A stretch of DNA of 64,000 nucleotides from Schistocephalus solidus (GCA_017591395.1 WEDG01005620.1:62001-126000), one strand, 5' to 3'. Numbered from the stretch's first letter, positions 58,701-63,689 are shown. Numbers and translations: made by a program. Notes: a model not told the origin generated them from the sequence alone.

Positions 58701-60903
58701 GGGAAGCAACGTTTTTATGAAAACTGCTCTCCTTGTTGAGAGTATCTGAGGAACAGATCCCACTGCCCAAACAGGACAGGTACAAAACCCCTCCAACTTG
58801 AAACGAAACTGAGAAGGTACATAGACTGTCCTTTCTACGTTGCTTCGCGATAAACTAATTTTTGAAGGGAATCGTATCTTCGCCGATGTACAAGCACGTC
58901 TAAGAGAGACAGATTATTAATATTCTCAGACCCTATCGTAGAATTATATCAGTTTTATAAGTCTTGTTCATGGCCCCAAGCAATAATTCTCCATTACTGG
59001 AGTTATTGAATTTAATAAAATTTTAATTCACATACAGTCTACGTTGGGCTGCTTTTTCCCTTGAGGTTTGGCACGAAGGAGTTCACTTGGTCAGTTCCCA
59101 ATGAGCTGTCTATATAACTGCTCATTGGAAAAGACAGGTGAGGTTTTAGTGCATATTTTTAGTAGTTCCCGAATTTGCGCTGGAAACAGGCAGGTTTCAG
59201 TGGCATGCTCGTATATTATGTCAGAAGTTTCCTATAGTGGCATGTTTGTGAATAGCCTGTACATGTAAAGCGATATCATGTGTCTTTGAAGAAAACTTTT
59301 AATCCATTATTTCGTCAAAAAATGAGAAAGTAGCTTTGCTAGTGTAAACTACAAGATTGCGCTTAAGTGGATCGATATGCTATACATGAAACCATATGAG
59401 CTTATTTTCGGGTAAACTTTTATTGATAAATTTAGTTGCGACGTTTTTCCGAGTTTGTGAACCTTTGATAGCTCTTATAGACTGGGAATTTGTGAGCCTA
59501 AAGGCATAGAAAATGAAAACCATTTTTTCATCTGTTATTTATTTCTTTTATGTCGGTTGTACCTGTTTTTTCCACTACCATCCTCCAACGTTTTGTGGTC
59601 TGCGAAAATATTTCCTTGGGTCGCTCAGTACACCTTCCATCTTGCGTTTCTAGGCACTTGCTTCTAATCACAACGCCACTCTCCTTTGTAGCTTCACTTA
59701 GATCACACAGAGCGCTGTTATGTTGATTAATCACCAGTATGCGCTGATTAATTGGCTATTTTCCGACTGAGATGCCATGTCAAGCAATTTAAATGTTGAG
59801 AACCTCCCATTGTCCGCTGACACTCATGTTTAGCCCGATAACTAGTGAAACGGTTCTCTTTACTGAATTTAAATCGCCACCAGATCTATTTTGTTGTTTT
59901 GTACACACCAATGTGGCCTTAAGGATAGATGTTCGCGTGCATATCGTTATTTAAAGTTACCGGAAAAGATTCGTATATTGATTGGCTATTAAGAGAGCTG
60001 ATCAGATCGGGCTGAAAATTAATTCAGTGGTATGAACGCCATAAATATTAAAAGAGGCAGTAAATGACCCGAATGCATGTTATCAGGAGGGGTTTAAACA
60101 GGCTACATGAGGAGGAACAGTCGCAGTCCAAAGGGATTACATTTTACTTGTGGTTTTACAGCATATAACTATATTGCCCTAACCACATTAAGACTTACTG
60201 AAAGCATACCATTTTTATTTTAAGATTTTGAGCACCACTGCACTTTGACATGTAATAAGTTCCTTCGCATACTGGACAGCTAAACATTCGCTAATGGAAT
60301 TCAGGTCTTTAATGAAAAGGAAAATCCATGAGACATGCCAAGGCCTCTAGGAAGCCCACTAAAGTATTTTGATGAATAGATCCAGGAAAGGTCGGGCTCA
60401 CGCGAAATGTAAAATAGAATGGTTGCTTCTGCAATTGAGTCTGTAGAACGGTATTAAAATACGAAAACATACACAATCAGAAGCCATTTAATTTATCGAC
60501 CTAGCAAACACAGCGCTTCTGGTATCCTGATCTTTTTCATACAAGTTTCTTAACTTCCCTTGTATTTTAGTCAAGCCCCACATAAACCTAACTCTGCTCA
60601 AAACTCTTGATGGGCCTAGTGGGCATGACCTCATTTGTGAGGCTTTTGGTCTCCCAATTCCGGATATCCACTCCCTCGAGCTTCGTCTGTACGCATCGGA
60701 AAGCACGATTCCCATTGACCTGTTCAAGGCCGGTGATCATAGCATGAAGACCTCGAATACACCAATCTCCCTTCAACAAACGGAGTTCGGATGGAGCCTC
60801 AAGATACATCTATTGCCTTCACTGTCAAATTCGCGTGGATTTTTTAACTGCTCGGTGGCTAATGAGGTTGGGTTGTCATGGAAAGTCCTTCAACAACCAA
60901 AAG
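1489..60903 (+). CDS. Partial gene: nephrin/SNS-Kirre family Ig cell-adhesion protein, 11 internal exons
   Basis: The eleven exons listed separately join into one uninterrupted 924-codon frame. Every junction keeps phase (entry phases 1,1,1,2,1,2,1,1,2,0,1; exit phase 1). The product carries six Ig-like domains: Ig1 exons 1-2, Ig2 exons 3-4, Ig3 exons 5-6, Ig4 exons 7-8, Ig5 exons 9-10, Ig6 exon 11. Ig1 has the family-type stretch WIKDGFGF followed by RYRL and the late motif DDEGDYAC. The linkers after domains carry VPP, YGP and VPIKP, as is usual between Ig domains of this family. Known members are type I membrane proteins that mediate heterophilic adhesion (myoblast fusion, slit diaphragm, synapse choice). 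Six or more domains exceed the five of Kirre/Rst/KIRREL, so a nephrin/SNS/SYG-2 type is more likely. The family call rests on motif recognition. The N-terminus, membrane anchor and tail lie outside the window. Confidence 0.82.
1765..4080 (+). other. Intron 1 (2316 nt)
   Basis: Begins gtaagt and ends ag at 4080. It contains one recognisable dispersed repeat (about 3535-3720) and otherwise AT-rich sequence without coding potential that I can support. Confidence 0.7.
3535..3720 (+). repeat. Dispersed repeat family C, copy 1
   Basis: Contains a core of the form TTGGCxTTCCGAAGC-AACAAGCTxCGTATGGG-GG, shared with about 13.5 kb (gcttcccgaagcaaacaag) and about 29.49 kb (ggcttcctgaag...ggtggcaaagac). 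It is followed in each case by a purine-rich stretch. Non-coding, family unknown. Confidence 0.5.
4081..4332 (+). CDS. Exon 2 of window: second half of Ig1 with an enlarged loop
   Basis: This exon of 252 nt is phase 1 to phase 1. The acceptor tract runs from about 4051 and ends in ag at 4080; the donor is gtttgt at 4333. It encodes [20 protein letters not shown], a textbook E-F segment with the DxGxYxC motif. The closing G strand (SKEVKLRLF) comes only about 50 residues after the Cys, so the F-G loop holds an insertion of roughly 35-40 residues containing GGGQR. The last base G joins TG of exon 3 to give Val, producing the inter-domain linker VPPKEL. A shorter version ending near 4193 (ACG, then gtaaca) is possible but would lose the G strand. 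Confidence 0.82.
5475..5605 (-). repeat. tRNA-derived SINE B, copy 1
   Basis: On the minus strand it reads a tRNA-like A box (gtagttcaggga), then a B-box region gtgggcgcgaataccccc, then gaggtcaccagggttttcacaa. The same order (A box, B box, then GGTTTTCACAA) is seen at 34985-35095 (+) and 42675-42775 (-). The acceptor stem is not closed, so it is not a working tRNA. Confidence 0.45.
6195..6560 (+). repeat. PLE-terminal-type repeat, copy 1
   Basis: Contains, in order, gcgatcgctggaaca, ctgacgtatcggattctcac, a cagcatcggggacag box, cacatgcttactacaatta, then a cggtcatat box. The same ordered boxes occur at 8815-9100 and 44695-45190. Judged by its presence beside PLE fragments, it may be the terminal (pseudo-LTR) part of a Penelope-like element. 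Confidence 0.45.
6835..6905 (+). repeat. PLE-terminal-type repeat, short copy
   Basis: Reads ggctttattcgtccgag, then tccatcgtcagagaaca, matching the tttattc-ccgacgtttcgg and cccatcatcagagacag boxes of the other copies. It lies about 40 bases outside the left arm of the inverted PLE pair, consistent with a terminal position of that element. Confidence 0.4.
6947..7013 (-). mobile_element. Penelope-like element C-terminal fragment, left arm of inverted pair
   Basis: Read on the minus strand it encodes [20 protein letters not shown], the C-terminal signature of many Penelope-like proteins (a [19 protein letters not shown] sequence). It is the inverted counterpart of the plus-strand fragment at about 7114-7182, with high identity over about 67 bases. 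Only the extreme end of the reading frame survives. Confidence 0.65.
7060..7200 (+). mobile_element. Penelope-like element C-terminal fragment, right arm of inverted pair
   Basis: Encodes [20 protein letters not shown] then [18 protein letters not shown], which I recognise as the end of a Penelope-like element protein (post-GIY-YIG region). Upstream RT and nuclease parts are missing, so this is a 5'-truncated remnant. The inverted copy at 6947-7013 begins about 100 bases to the left, so the pair is head to head. Confidence 0.7.
8680..9200 (+). repeat. PLE-terminal-type repeat, copy 2
   Basis: Holds the boxes gctttattcaccggacgttt, cccattatcagagacag, ctaccacatgcttatggcaa and gctcagtcatctggctcacc, in the same order as near 6.2 and 44.7 kb. 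A small reading frame across it (8679-8897) carries no recognisable protein and looks fortuitous. Confidence 0.45.
13137..13750 (+). repeat. Dispersed repeat family C, tandem pair
   Basis: A stretch of about 90 bases (gggcttattctgcgttcatt ... cagctgggactggaaacaca ... catgcgctcgagta) at about 13288-13380 recurs at about 13653-13737, with an offset of 365 bases and high identity. The upstream part of the second unit holds the family C core (gcttcccgaagcaaacaag). Pieces of the same family are at 3.6 kb and 29.5 kb. Confidence 0.6.
13933..14840 (-). mobile_element. Penelope-like element, decayed copy with GIY-YIG nuclease end
   Basis: Read leftward on the minus strand: the end of the RT region ([11 protein letters not shown], then [18 protein letters not shown], then [18 protein letters not shown] and LLNRSKTL), a frameshifted linker, then a GIY-YIG-type segment ([16 protein letters not shown], stop, then [16 protein letters not shown] and [11 protein letters not shown]), and a C-terminus [19 protein letters not shown] ending at a stop at 13933. 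The catalytic RT core is missing or unrecognisable to the right. Known PLEs combine an RT with a GIY-YIG endonuclease. Frameshifts and stops make this copy inactive. Confidence 0.8.
16456..17800 (+). mobile_element. Penelope-like element, decayed copy with RT and degenerate GIY-YIG
   Basis: One frame runs from 16456 to about 17380 with two in-frame stops (16831-16833, 17065-17067). It shows [40 protein letters not shown], a stop just after ALDV where the first catalytic Asp lies, then [16 protein letters not shown] replaces the usual YVDD, so the RT box is mutated. [11 protein letters not shown] and QGLAARVR follow. After a frameshift near 17385 the protein continues through [20 protein letters not shown] to a nuclease start [16 protein letters not shown], where the GIY-YIG residues are degraded. 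It is a different lineage from the copy at 13.9-14.8 kb. Confidence 0.85.
19430..19610. repeat. Degenerate TAACCT/TAACCC-like tract
   Basis: A C/T/A-rich strand with repeated elements such as cttaacatacgcctgacctt, accttaacctttaccctcaa and aaaccctcccg. Similar tracts lie at about 29.09-29.21 and 51.42-51.49 kb. They look like degenerate relatives of the telomere-like (TTAGGG) motif but contain no perfect array. Confidence 0.45.
21195..21385 (-). repeat. tRNA-derived SINE A, copy 1
   Basis: The minus strand reads gacgcaatgggttagaacat and tggacttctaaccaacaggt, then a cttgagtttcag B-box-like region, then a tail with ggctgatgatggctaatata and cagaaatgaccattcc. The same head and tail are found at 42910-43070 (+). 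Partial copies are at 31.2, 36.6 and 44.5 kb. Confidence 0.6.
21918..22287 (+). CDS. Exon 3 of window: first half of Ig2, acidic insert
   Basis: The acceptor is tttcctattttggccccag, ending at 21917, entered in phase 1. The exon encodes VPPKELHL, an acidic Cys-containing insert ([11 protein letters not shown]), then the B strand DPVRVTC, the C strand [12 protein letters not shown], and a Ser/Thr/Pro-rich loop with a CQCGHLCGG cluster. The preferred donor is gttgag at 22288 (phase 2), because the join then reads [16 protein letters not shown], resembling the C'-E region of SNS Ig2. A stronger-looking donor, gtgagt at 22342, is also in phase 2 and would add exactly 18 codons. Five cysteines outside the usual pair are odd for an Ig domain. 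Confidence 0.78.
24815..25060 (-). repeat. LINE 3' tail repeat, copy joined to the LINE
   Basis: Contains agttcgaccgtcgatttt, cttgcgcgtgatttagttta, cacctgagcccggtgtcat and caggtggctggcgcggcc. The same boxes in the same order recur at 31.29-31.42, 61.53-61.77, 62.34-62.45, 62.91-63.13 and 63.30-63.52 kb. Here they lie directly downstream of the LINE zinc-finger codons on the minus strand, so the repeat is probably the LINE 3' end or a shared tail. Confidence 0.65.
25055..28360 (-). mobile_element. Non-LTR retrotransposon (APE-type LINE), nearly full-length, frameshifted
   Basis: Read leftward on the minus strand: endonuclease start ([16 protein letters not shown] near 28.3 kb), [20 protein letters not shown] (27.8 kb), [18 protein letters not shown] and [13 protein letters not shown] (27.7 kb, the catalytic SDH-like block here DHR), [14 protein letters not shown] (27.3 kb), [14 protein letters not shown] (26.7 kb), [17 protein letters not shown] and [14 protein letters not shown] (26.5-26.3 kb), LLFTDDCEL (about 26.14 kb), [16 protein letters not shown] (25.7 kb), and a C2H2-type finger (CPHC ... 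[15 protein letters not shown], 25.13-25.07 kb). At least six frame changes disrupt it. In related copies that I recall, the RT box is FADD; here it is FTDD. Clade (RTE- or Jockey-like) not decided. Confidence 0.88.
29085..29215. repeat. Degenerate TAACCC-like tract
   Basis: A strand poor in G with aaatccctaaacctttctct, acctaaaaccttacccttac and similar words. It resembles the tracts at 19.5 and 51.4 kb. Confidence 0.4.
29245..29415. repeat. Purine-rich low-complexity block
   Basis: About 170 bases almost entirely A and G on the + strand (agaggaggagataggaggaa and similar). Antisense Ser/Leu-rich reading frames across it come from composition, not from a gene. Confidence 0.8.
29470..29700 (+). 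repeat. Dispersed repeat family C, copy 3
   Basis: Carries ttggcttcctgaagag, taggtggcaaagac and, further on, cattgagccaagcgttcccc with accagctgggatcaaagaca, in the same order as the 13.5-13.7 kb copies. The exon 4 acceptor lies about 240 bases beyond it. Confidence 0.45.
29944..30140 (+). CDS. Exon 4 of window: second half of Ig2
   Basis: This exon of 197 nt enters in phase 2 and leaves in phase 1. The acceptor ends ttcctggtattgtag at 29943; the donor is gtaagt at 30141. It encodes [13 protein letters not shown] (E strand), [12 protein letters not shown] (F strand with the second Cys) and closes with the G strand SQFLLIRV. About 25 hydrophilic residues are inserted in the F-G loop. It supplies exactly what exon 3 lacks, and its last base A joins GG of exon 5 to give Arg. 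It lies about 1.4 kb past the LINE copy in the same intron. Confidence 0.8.
31205..31430 (-). repeat. SINE A tail fused to a partial LINE-tail repeat
   Basis: The left part (gccaagacaagggagcctgg, atggccatttctggctcatt, cgtcatcagccagtc) is the tail of SINE A on the minus strand. It runs directly into agttcgaccgtcgtagtccg and ttagttttaagtgatagtag of the LINE-tail repeat. The composite suggests one element inserted into the other, or a SINE that borrowed the LINE tail. Confidence 0.55.
32396..32640 (+). repeat. C-rich repeat patch
   Basis: Contains an 11-base run of C near 32486 and the words cctcaacacgccgactctgt and atgcaggcggcgtgg. Near 17.99-18.02 kb the words aacacgccgactcgca and atgcaggcgtcgta occur in the same order, so the two are probably copies of one family. 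Not coding. Confidence 0.4.
33586..33703 (+). CDS. Exon 5 of window: start of Ig3
   Basis: This exon of 118 nt is phase 1 to phase 2. The acceptor is ttgttttacttcag, ending at 33585; the donor is a perfect gtaagt at 33704. It encodes [19 protein letters not shown] (A strands) and [10 protein letters not shown] (B strand with the first Cys), ending in LEF plus two bases. Those two bases (CA) join T of exon 6 to give His immediately before the conserved C-strand Trp. NVS is a potential N-glycosylation site. Confidence 0.82.
34529..34552 (+). repeat. Short hexanucleotide microsatellite (cagtat)n
   Basis: About four perfect units of cagtat (cagtatcagtatcagtatca and on). Short but perfect. Confidence 0.85.
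34985..35095 (+). repeat. tRNA-derived SINE B, copy 2
   Basis: A clear A box (gtagctcaagtggttgaa) and a perfect five-pair T arm (gtggg, loop tttgaat, cccac) are followed by gaggttttcacaactgtgtc. The acceptor stem does not pair and the anticodon region is not convincing, so this is a tRNA-derived repeat or pseudogene, not a tRNA gene. Copies are near 5.5 and 42.7 kb on the minus strand. Confidence 0.55.
36565..36630 (+). repeat. SINE A head fragment
   Basis: The order ggtgactcagtaattag, ttttggacttcggaccaaca and gcgagttcaagcctc matches the head at 42916-42980 (gtggctcaatggttagagaa, ttggacttctgatcgacaag, caggttcatgcct). Sequence beyond it no longer matches. Confidence 0.45.
39670..40171. mobile_element. 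Palindrome-rich nested insertion flanked by 54-base direct repeats
   Basis: A 54-base sequence starting ccatggaattaaactgcaaa is present, apparently identical, at 39670-39723 and 40118-40171. Between the copies are a 20-base perfect palindrome (39793-39812), a 14-base one (40050-40063), and four occurrences of gaatatacg-type words in alternating orientation (about 39776, 39957, 40086, 40103). It could be a small non-autonomous DNA transposon (MITE) nested in another copy, or a segmental duplication. No coding sequence. Confidence 0.55.
42675..42775 (-). repeat. tRNA-derived SINE B, copy 3
   Basis: The minus strand reads cctggtagcgcaaatggct, then cttgggtcaaatcctatcga, then gctattttttcacaattg. 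The order and the TTTTCACAA end match the copies near 5.5 and 35.0 kb. Confidence 0.5.
42833..43075 (+). repeat. tRNA-derived SINE A, most complete copy
   Basis: A leader with gtgagtgtttatccacgaat and atattcccgatctaaac (also seen next to the 21.3 kb copy) is followed by a tRNA-like head (gtggctcaatggttagagaa, B-box-like caggttcatgcct) and a tail (gactggctgatgacagctca, agaaatggccattacagtct). Confidence 0.6.
44500..44625 (-). repeat. SINE A, diverged copy
   Basis: The plus strand shows aggaagcatgaaatggccac, cttagtagccatcgttag, then ctgggattttaccctatggt, which is the inverted order of the SINE A tail and body. Confidence 0.4.
44695..45200 (+). repeat. PLE-terminal-type repeat, copy 3, with 139-base tandem duplication
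   Basis: Shares gcgatcactggaaca, ttattcgtctgacgtttccg, gctaccgcatacttatgaca and ctctgtcatatggctcac with the 6.2 and 8.8 kb copies. Inside it, a unit starting agtgacataatcagataa at 44771 repeats at 44910, a tandem duplication of 139 bases including the ctgctaccgcatacttatga box. Confidence 0.55.
46540..46811 (+). CDS. Exon 6 of window: rest of Ig3
   Basis: This exon of 272 nt enters in phase 2 and leaves in phase 1. The acceptor is cgttgtatgctccag, ending at 46539; the donor is gtaagt at 46812. It starts with the C strand ([10 protein letters not shown]), continues through a basic loop (TRGKRHGP), and encodes [20 protein letters not shown], the E-F strands with the second Cys in the TPTRxMxGAxxxC style typical of SNS/Kirre middle domains. 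It closes with TDMVLNVM. Its last base T plus AT of exon 7 gives Tyr, making the linker VMYGPIL. Confidence 0.83.
51419..51490. repeat. Degenerate TAACCC-like tract
   Basis: Contains cctaatcttaaccctacctc and tacccttaaccctaactc, the closest approach to a (TAACCC)n motif in the window but still imperfect. Confidence 0.5.
51690..52010 (+). repeat. PLE-terminal-type repeat, copy 4
   Basis: Contains tgacattttggattcccgtc, cagtcggagacag and a later ggtgacactggaac box, in plus orientation. It faces the two minus-orientation copies at 52.19-52.74 kb. Confidence 0.35.
52190..52740 (-). repeat. PLE-terminal-type repeat, tandem minus-strand pair
   Basis: Two diverged units start at tgatgatgcatttaagtgag (about 52216) and tgatgatgggttcaagtgag (about 52551). 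Each is followed by ggccaataaa or ggtcaataaa and by agtgatcgca, giving an offset of about 335 bases. The inverse complement (tgcgatcactggaa, ttttattgacctgacgtttt) is the terminal box set of the plus-strand copies. Confidence 0.5.
53631..53900 (+). CDS. Exon 7 of window: start of Ig4, irregular
   Basis: This exon of 270 nt is phase 1 to phase 1. The acceptor is tttttgtgtttataaag, ending at 53630; the donor is gtaaac at 53901. It has no internal Met in frame at the start, so a simple ORF search misses it. It encodes [16 protein letters not shown] (linker and A strand), a long polar stretch ([16 protein letters not shown]), then [15 protein letters not shown], which looks like an A'-B strand leading into the first Cys. 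The Cys codon TGT straddles the donor. As spliced to exon 8 it becomes Phe. NES and NRT are potential glycosylation sites. Confidence 0.66.
53901..55010 (+). other. Intron 7 (1110 nt), possible hidden exon
   Basis: Starts gtaaac and ends cttccag. It is very AT-rich at about 54.83-54.94 kb. Because Ig4 looks shortened, a small phase 1-1 exon could be hidden here. One weak candidate follows the ccacag at 54475-54480 (CGISHERKK), but its donor is poor and I do not call it. Confidence 0.55.
54830..54940. repeat. AT-rich stretch
   Basis: Roughly 110 bases dominated by A and T (attaattatatatttagatt, aattaaataaatatttgcta). It lies in intron 7, just before exon 8, with no coding or structural signal beyond its composition. 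Confidence 0.7.
55011..55149 (+). CDS. Exon 8 of window: end of Ig4
   Basis: This exon of 139 nt enters in phase 1 and leaves in phase 2. The acceptor is cagaatcttccag, ending at 55010; the donor is gtaagt at 55150. It encodes [10 protein letters not shown], then [12 protein letters not shown] (E strand) and [11 protein letters not shown] (F strand with Cys). The two Cys are only about 35 residues apart, short for an Ig domain, and no C-strand Trp is seen. Either the domain is divergent or a small phase 1-1 exon lies undetected between 53901 and 55010. The frame stays open upstream to 54956, so an earlier start cannot be excluded. Confidence 0.66.
55251..55467 (+). CDS. Exon 9 of window: Ig4 exit and start of Ig5
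   Basis: This exon of 217 nt enters in phase 2 and leaves in phase 0. The acceptor is gttttccttctatag, ending at 55250, one of the best in the window. GA from exon 8 plus A gives Glu. It encodes the end of Ig4 (MVSGIVKAS), a linker, and a segment ending RNITLIYTP that reads as the B strand of the next domain. The donor proposed at 55468 (gttaaa) is weak but is the only phase-0 site before the next acceptor, leaving a 34-nt intron. Reading on without splicing meets a stop at 55495-55497. Confidence 0.66.
55468..55501 (+). other. Intron 9, 34-nt micro-intron
   Basis: Runs from gttaaa to aaacag and contains an in-frame stop at 55495-55497, so it must be removed or bridged. Removal joins RNITLIYTP to [10 protein letters not shown] in phase 0. 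Very short introns of about this size are known from flatworms. The donor is weak. Confidence 0.6.
55502..55829 (+). CDS. Exon 10 of window: body of Ig5
   Basis: This exon of 328 nt enters in phase 0 and leaves in phase 1. The acceptor is tgaattttaaacag, ending at 55501. It encodes [20 protein letters not shown], a near-ideal B-C segment (Cys, HPxxxIxW), then a Cys-rich middle. The F-G strands read [13 protein letters not shown] and SILLAV. The donor is taken as gtacga at 55830, because the last A plus TC of exon 11 gives Ile and the linker AVPIKPHINL. The donor is not strong, but phase and domain logic support it. Confidence 0.78.
55830..60570 (+). other. Intron 10 (4741 nt)
   Basis: Joins exons 10 and 11 in phase 1 (Ile). 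The only structured content I see is the three-unit tandem repeat at 57778-58092, followed by a moderately GC-rich stretch to about 58.26 kb. The remainder shows nothing recognisable. Confidence 0.65.
57778..58092 (+). repeat. Minisatellite, three units of 91 or 111 bases
   Basis: Units begin aagtggtgaacagg at 57802, 57893 and 58004 and end gcgtagagtgggattg. The first and third are preceded by a 20-base extension (cactgaacataggtttaac and variant) that the middle unit lacks, so the offsets are 91 and 111. The units are almost identical, indicating a recent duplication. Confidence 0.9.
60571..60903 (+). CDS. Exon 11 of window: complete Ig6
   Basis: This exon of 333 nt is phase 1 to phase 1. 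The acceptor is ttcccttgtattttag, ending at 60570; the donor is gtgtgt at 60904. It encodes a whole Ig domain: [17 protein letters not shown] (B strand and Cys), [30 protein letters not shown] (E strand) and [15 protein letters not shown] (F strand and Cys, with the NExG turn typical of Ig domains). The C-strand Trp appears replaced (HSLELRL). NLT and NCS are potential glycosylation sites. Coding must continue outside the window, because the exon ends in mid-codon with no membrane segment. Confidence 0.82.
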
Positions 60904-61489
60904 GTGTGTCCAAAATACAATGCCTCTTTTATTGTCAATGATTAGGAAACTTATCAGAAGATACGTGAGTGTATGAACAGTTTTGTACCGTTCATCAACT
61001 CGCAAACAGACACATTTAACTTAAATATGATACAGTGATTTCAACCTCACTGGTTATTTTATGTTAATAATTGACATCTTTCGGCTGTCTGTATAGAAAT
61101 TTAAGTTCGCTAATGGTAGTTATGTTACAAGCGGATATATGCTTTCGTTCTTATGCGGAAACATGGACCCAAAAACTGCTGCGGAATTGTGGCCATCTGA
61201 CTGTATAAGACAAGGTAGGCATTCATCTGTTCATTGGATAATCCATAGTGCATACTAGGTTCTTCATCTTGATCACACGATACTTTTCTCCTTTATTAGG
61301 GAAGCTAGGGCTTATGCGCTGTAATTTAAAAATTCTCAAGGCCTGAATCAACACCACCTTAACAATCATACCCAAAATTATTTTGGAGTTGTAAAGATCT
61401 CGAATGCAATTGGTTAGTTGGCAGATATAACTGTGAATTAATATCACGAAATCCGTTCTTCAAAGAGAAAAAGAACCATCATTTAAAAA

Positions 61490-61800
61490 AGTATTATGCA
61501 CGTCCGAACACAAACAAACACACGACGACAGTTCGACCGTCGATTTCGACGAGCTCCACTATATGCTCCGCACCAGGCAGAGCAGGTACGGTAACTTGCG
61601 CGTTAATTAGTTTTAAATGATAGTAGCCTTGCGCTGCAGCTACCGCACCGTCTTCTCCTCCCTCACCTGAGCCCGGTATCAAGACAGAGTCAAGAGGACC
61701 GGAGATGGGAGAGGGCGAAGGTGGCTGGCGAAGCCGGAGCCGCCCCTGGGTGTACCACCACACCTGGATCCTATGCCATGGAGTGGGAGTGCAATTAATG
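61490..61800 (-). repeat. LINE-tail repeat, copy
   Basis: Shows gacagttcgaccgtcgattt, ttgcgcgttaattagtttta, cacctgagcccggtatcaa and aggtggctggcgaagccgg in the same order as at 24.8-25.06 kb. It is followed by gtaccaccacacctggatcc. Confidence 0.65.
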
Positions 61801-61809
61801 CCACATTAA

Positions 61810-62765
61810 AAAGAAACCATTGCAGCCTGACTCTCAGTCCACAAGTCAGCCAAACAACACAAAACAAACAATGGGCTGACCACGCGGTCCGAGTTATCCC
61901 GTCAGTTGGCAACCTTCCAAGCCACGGCTTTTAGCGCACCGTGATAGTTTTAAGCGCGTCAAATTGACTATAGTGAGGAACATGCACTAAACTGTCAACC
62001 TCACTCTCTCCCCCACCCCACAGTAAAACCGCTGTCCAAGCCGGTCAGTTGTCTGATGCGAAAGTGGGCGCCACTGTTGGTGACCTCGTCTACGTGTACT
62101 ACGTACACGACCTGGCCCCCCAAACGCAAACACCAGGGTTTCACACAACAGGGGTTGAACGGCTTACATCACACATCTGTGAAATAGCCAGACGTCACGT
62201 TAAGAAGGTGCCATCGCAGCCTGACTCACAGACTACCAGTCAGCCACTCTAAACAACACACACTGGACTAACTACGAGGTCTGAGTGTAATTGTCAGTTG
62301 AAAACTTCCAACCGCGGTGCTTAACGTTACCGCAAACTCTTCGCCTCCCACACCTGAGCCCGGTGTCATGACAAAGTGATAAAGACCGGAGATGGGAGAG
62401 GTTGCAGGTGGCTGGCGCGGCCGGAGCCACTCCTTGGAGTACCACCACACTTGGCTCGGATCCCACAAATTTGAAGTGCCATAAAGACCACATTAGGATG
62501 GGTACATTGCAGCCTGACTCTCAGTCCGCCAGTTAGCCACGTCATACAAAACATACATTGAGCTGACCAAGCAGTTCGAGTTATCCTGTTAGTTGTCAAC
62601 CTTCTAAGCCATGGCTAAAAGCGCACCCTGATAGTTTCAAGCGCGTCAGATTGTTTTTAGTGAGGAAAATGCGCTGAGCGCTTGACCTCACTCTCTCTTC
62701 CACACCTACAATCAGACCACTGTCCGAGCCGGTCATTTGCCTGATGTGGAAGTGGGTGCATTGGC
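61810..62765. repeat. Two diverged tandem units of about 690 bases
   Basis: The block attgcagcctgactctcagt ... gtcaaccttctaagcc ... agcgcgtcaaattg ... gtccaagccggtca (61820-62060) recurs at 62508-62740 with small changes. A half copy starting atcgcagcctgactcacaga lies at 62212-62330 and is followed by half of the LINE-tail repeat (62335-62450). The offset is about 690 bases. Confidence 0.6.
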
Positions 62766-62904
62766 TGACGGATCGGCGTACCCGTCTTCGCGCGCCACAG
62801 CATGACCTGACCCCCATAACGCACACACCTGGATTCACTAACTCATGGGATATGGAGCAACCATCGCCGTATGTTTTCCAGTCCCCTGTTTAGCCACTCG
62901 ACAC

Positions 62905-63651
62905 ATGACAGTTCGACCGTCGTAGTCCGAACGATGTCCACCGTATGCTCCATGGGAAAGTGGAGCAGGGACGGTGACTTGCGCGTGATTTAGTTTAAAG
63001 TGATGGTAGACTTTCGCTGCAGCTACTGCACTCTCTCCTCCTCCCCCACCTTAGCCCGGTGTCAAGACAGAGTCAAGAAGACCGGAGGCGGGAGAGGACG
63101 CAGTTGGCTGGCGCGGCTTGGTCCCCTAAGTCCTAGCCGCCCCTAGGCGTGCCACCACACCTCATGTTCATCATTTTTTATGGGAGCGCAACCCGAATAA
63201 CGCCTGCCGTGCCCTTATGTGGCCCCCGTGTTGGTCCAACGCATCTACCACGTGGCCCGTTTGGGTGGCACACTCGACACACACAAACACCCGACAGTTC
63301 GACCGTCGTAGTCCGACGATGTCCACCGTATGCTCATGGGAAAGTTGAGCAGGGACAGTGACTTGCGCGTGATTTAGTTTAAAGTGATAGTAGACTTGCG
63401 CTGCATCTACCGCACTCTCTCCTCCTCCCCCACCTGAGCCCGGTGTCAAGACAGAGTCAAGAAGACCGGAGGCGGGAGAGGACGCAGGTGGCTGGCGCGG
63501 CCGGGTCCCCTAAGTCCTAGCCGCCCCTAGGCGTGCCACCACACCTCTATGTTCGGCATTTGTTATGGGTCACGCAACCCGAATAACGCATGCCTTGCCC
63601 TAATGTGGCCCCCGTGTTGGTCCAACGCAGTCTACCACGTGGCCCGTTTAG

Positions 63652-63655
<4 letters not shown>
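62905..63655. repeat. Two tandem units of about 384 bases containing the LINE-tail repeat
   Basis: The sequence from agttcgaccgtcgtagtccg through agcccggtgtcaagacagag, ggctggcgcggc, taggcgtgccaccacacctc and gtggcccccgtgttggtcca occurs twice. The agcccggtgt word is at 63053 and 63437, an offset of 384. High identity suggests recent duplication. Small reading frames across it are products of the repeat. Confidence 0.75.

Positions 63656-63689
<34 letters not shown>
63655..63689 (+). repeat. (AC)17 microsatellite
   Basis: An uninterrupted run of 17 AC units at the end of the second 384-base unit. The first unit has only cacacacaaacac at the same place (about 63281), so the microsatellite expanded in one copy. 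Confidence 0.95.
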
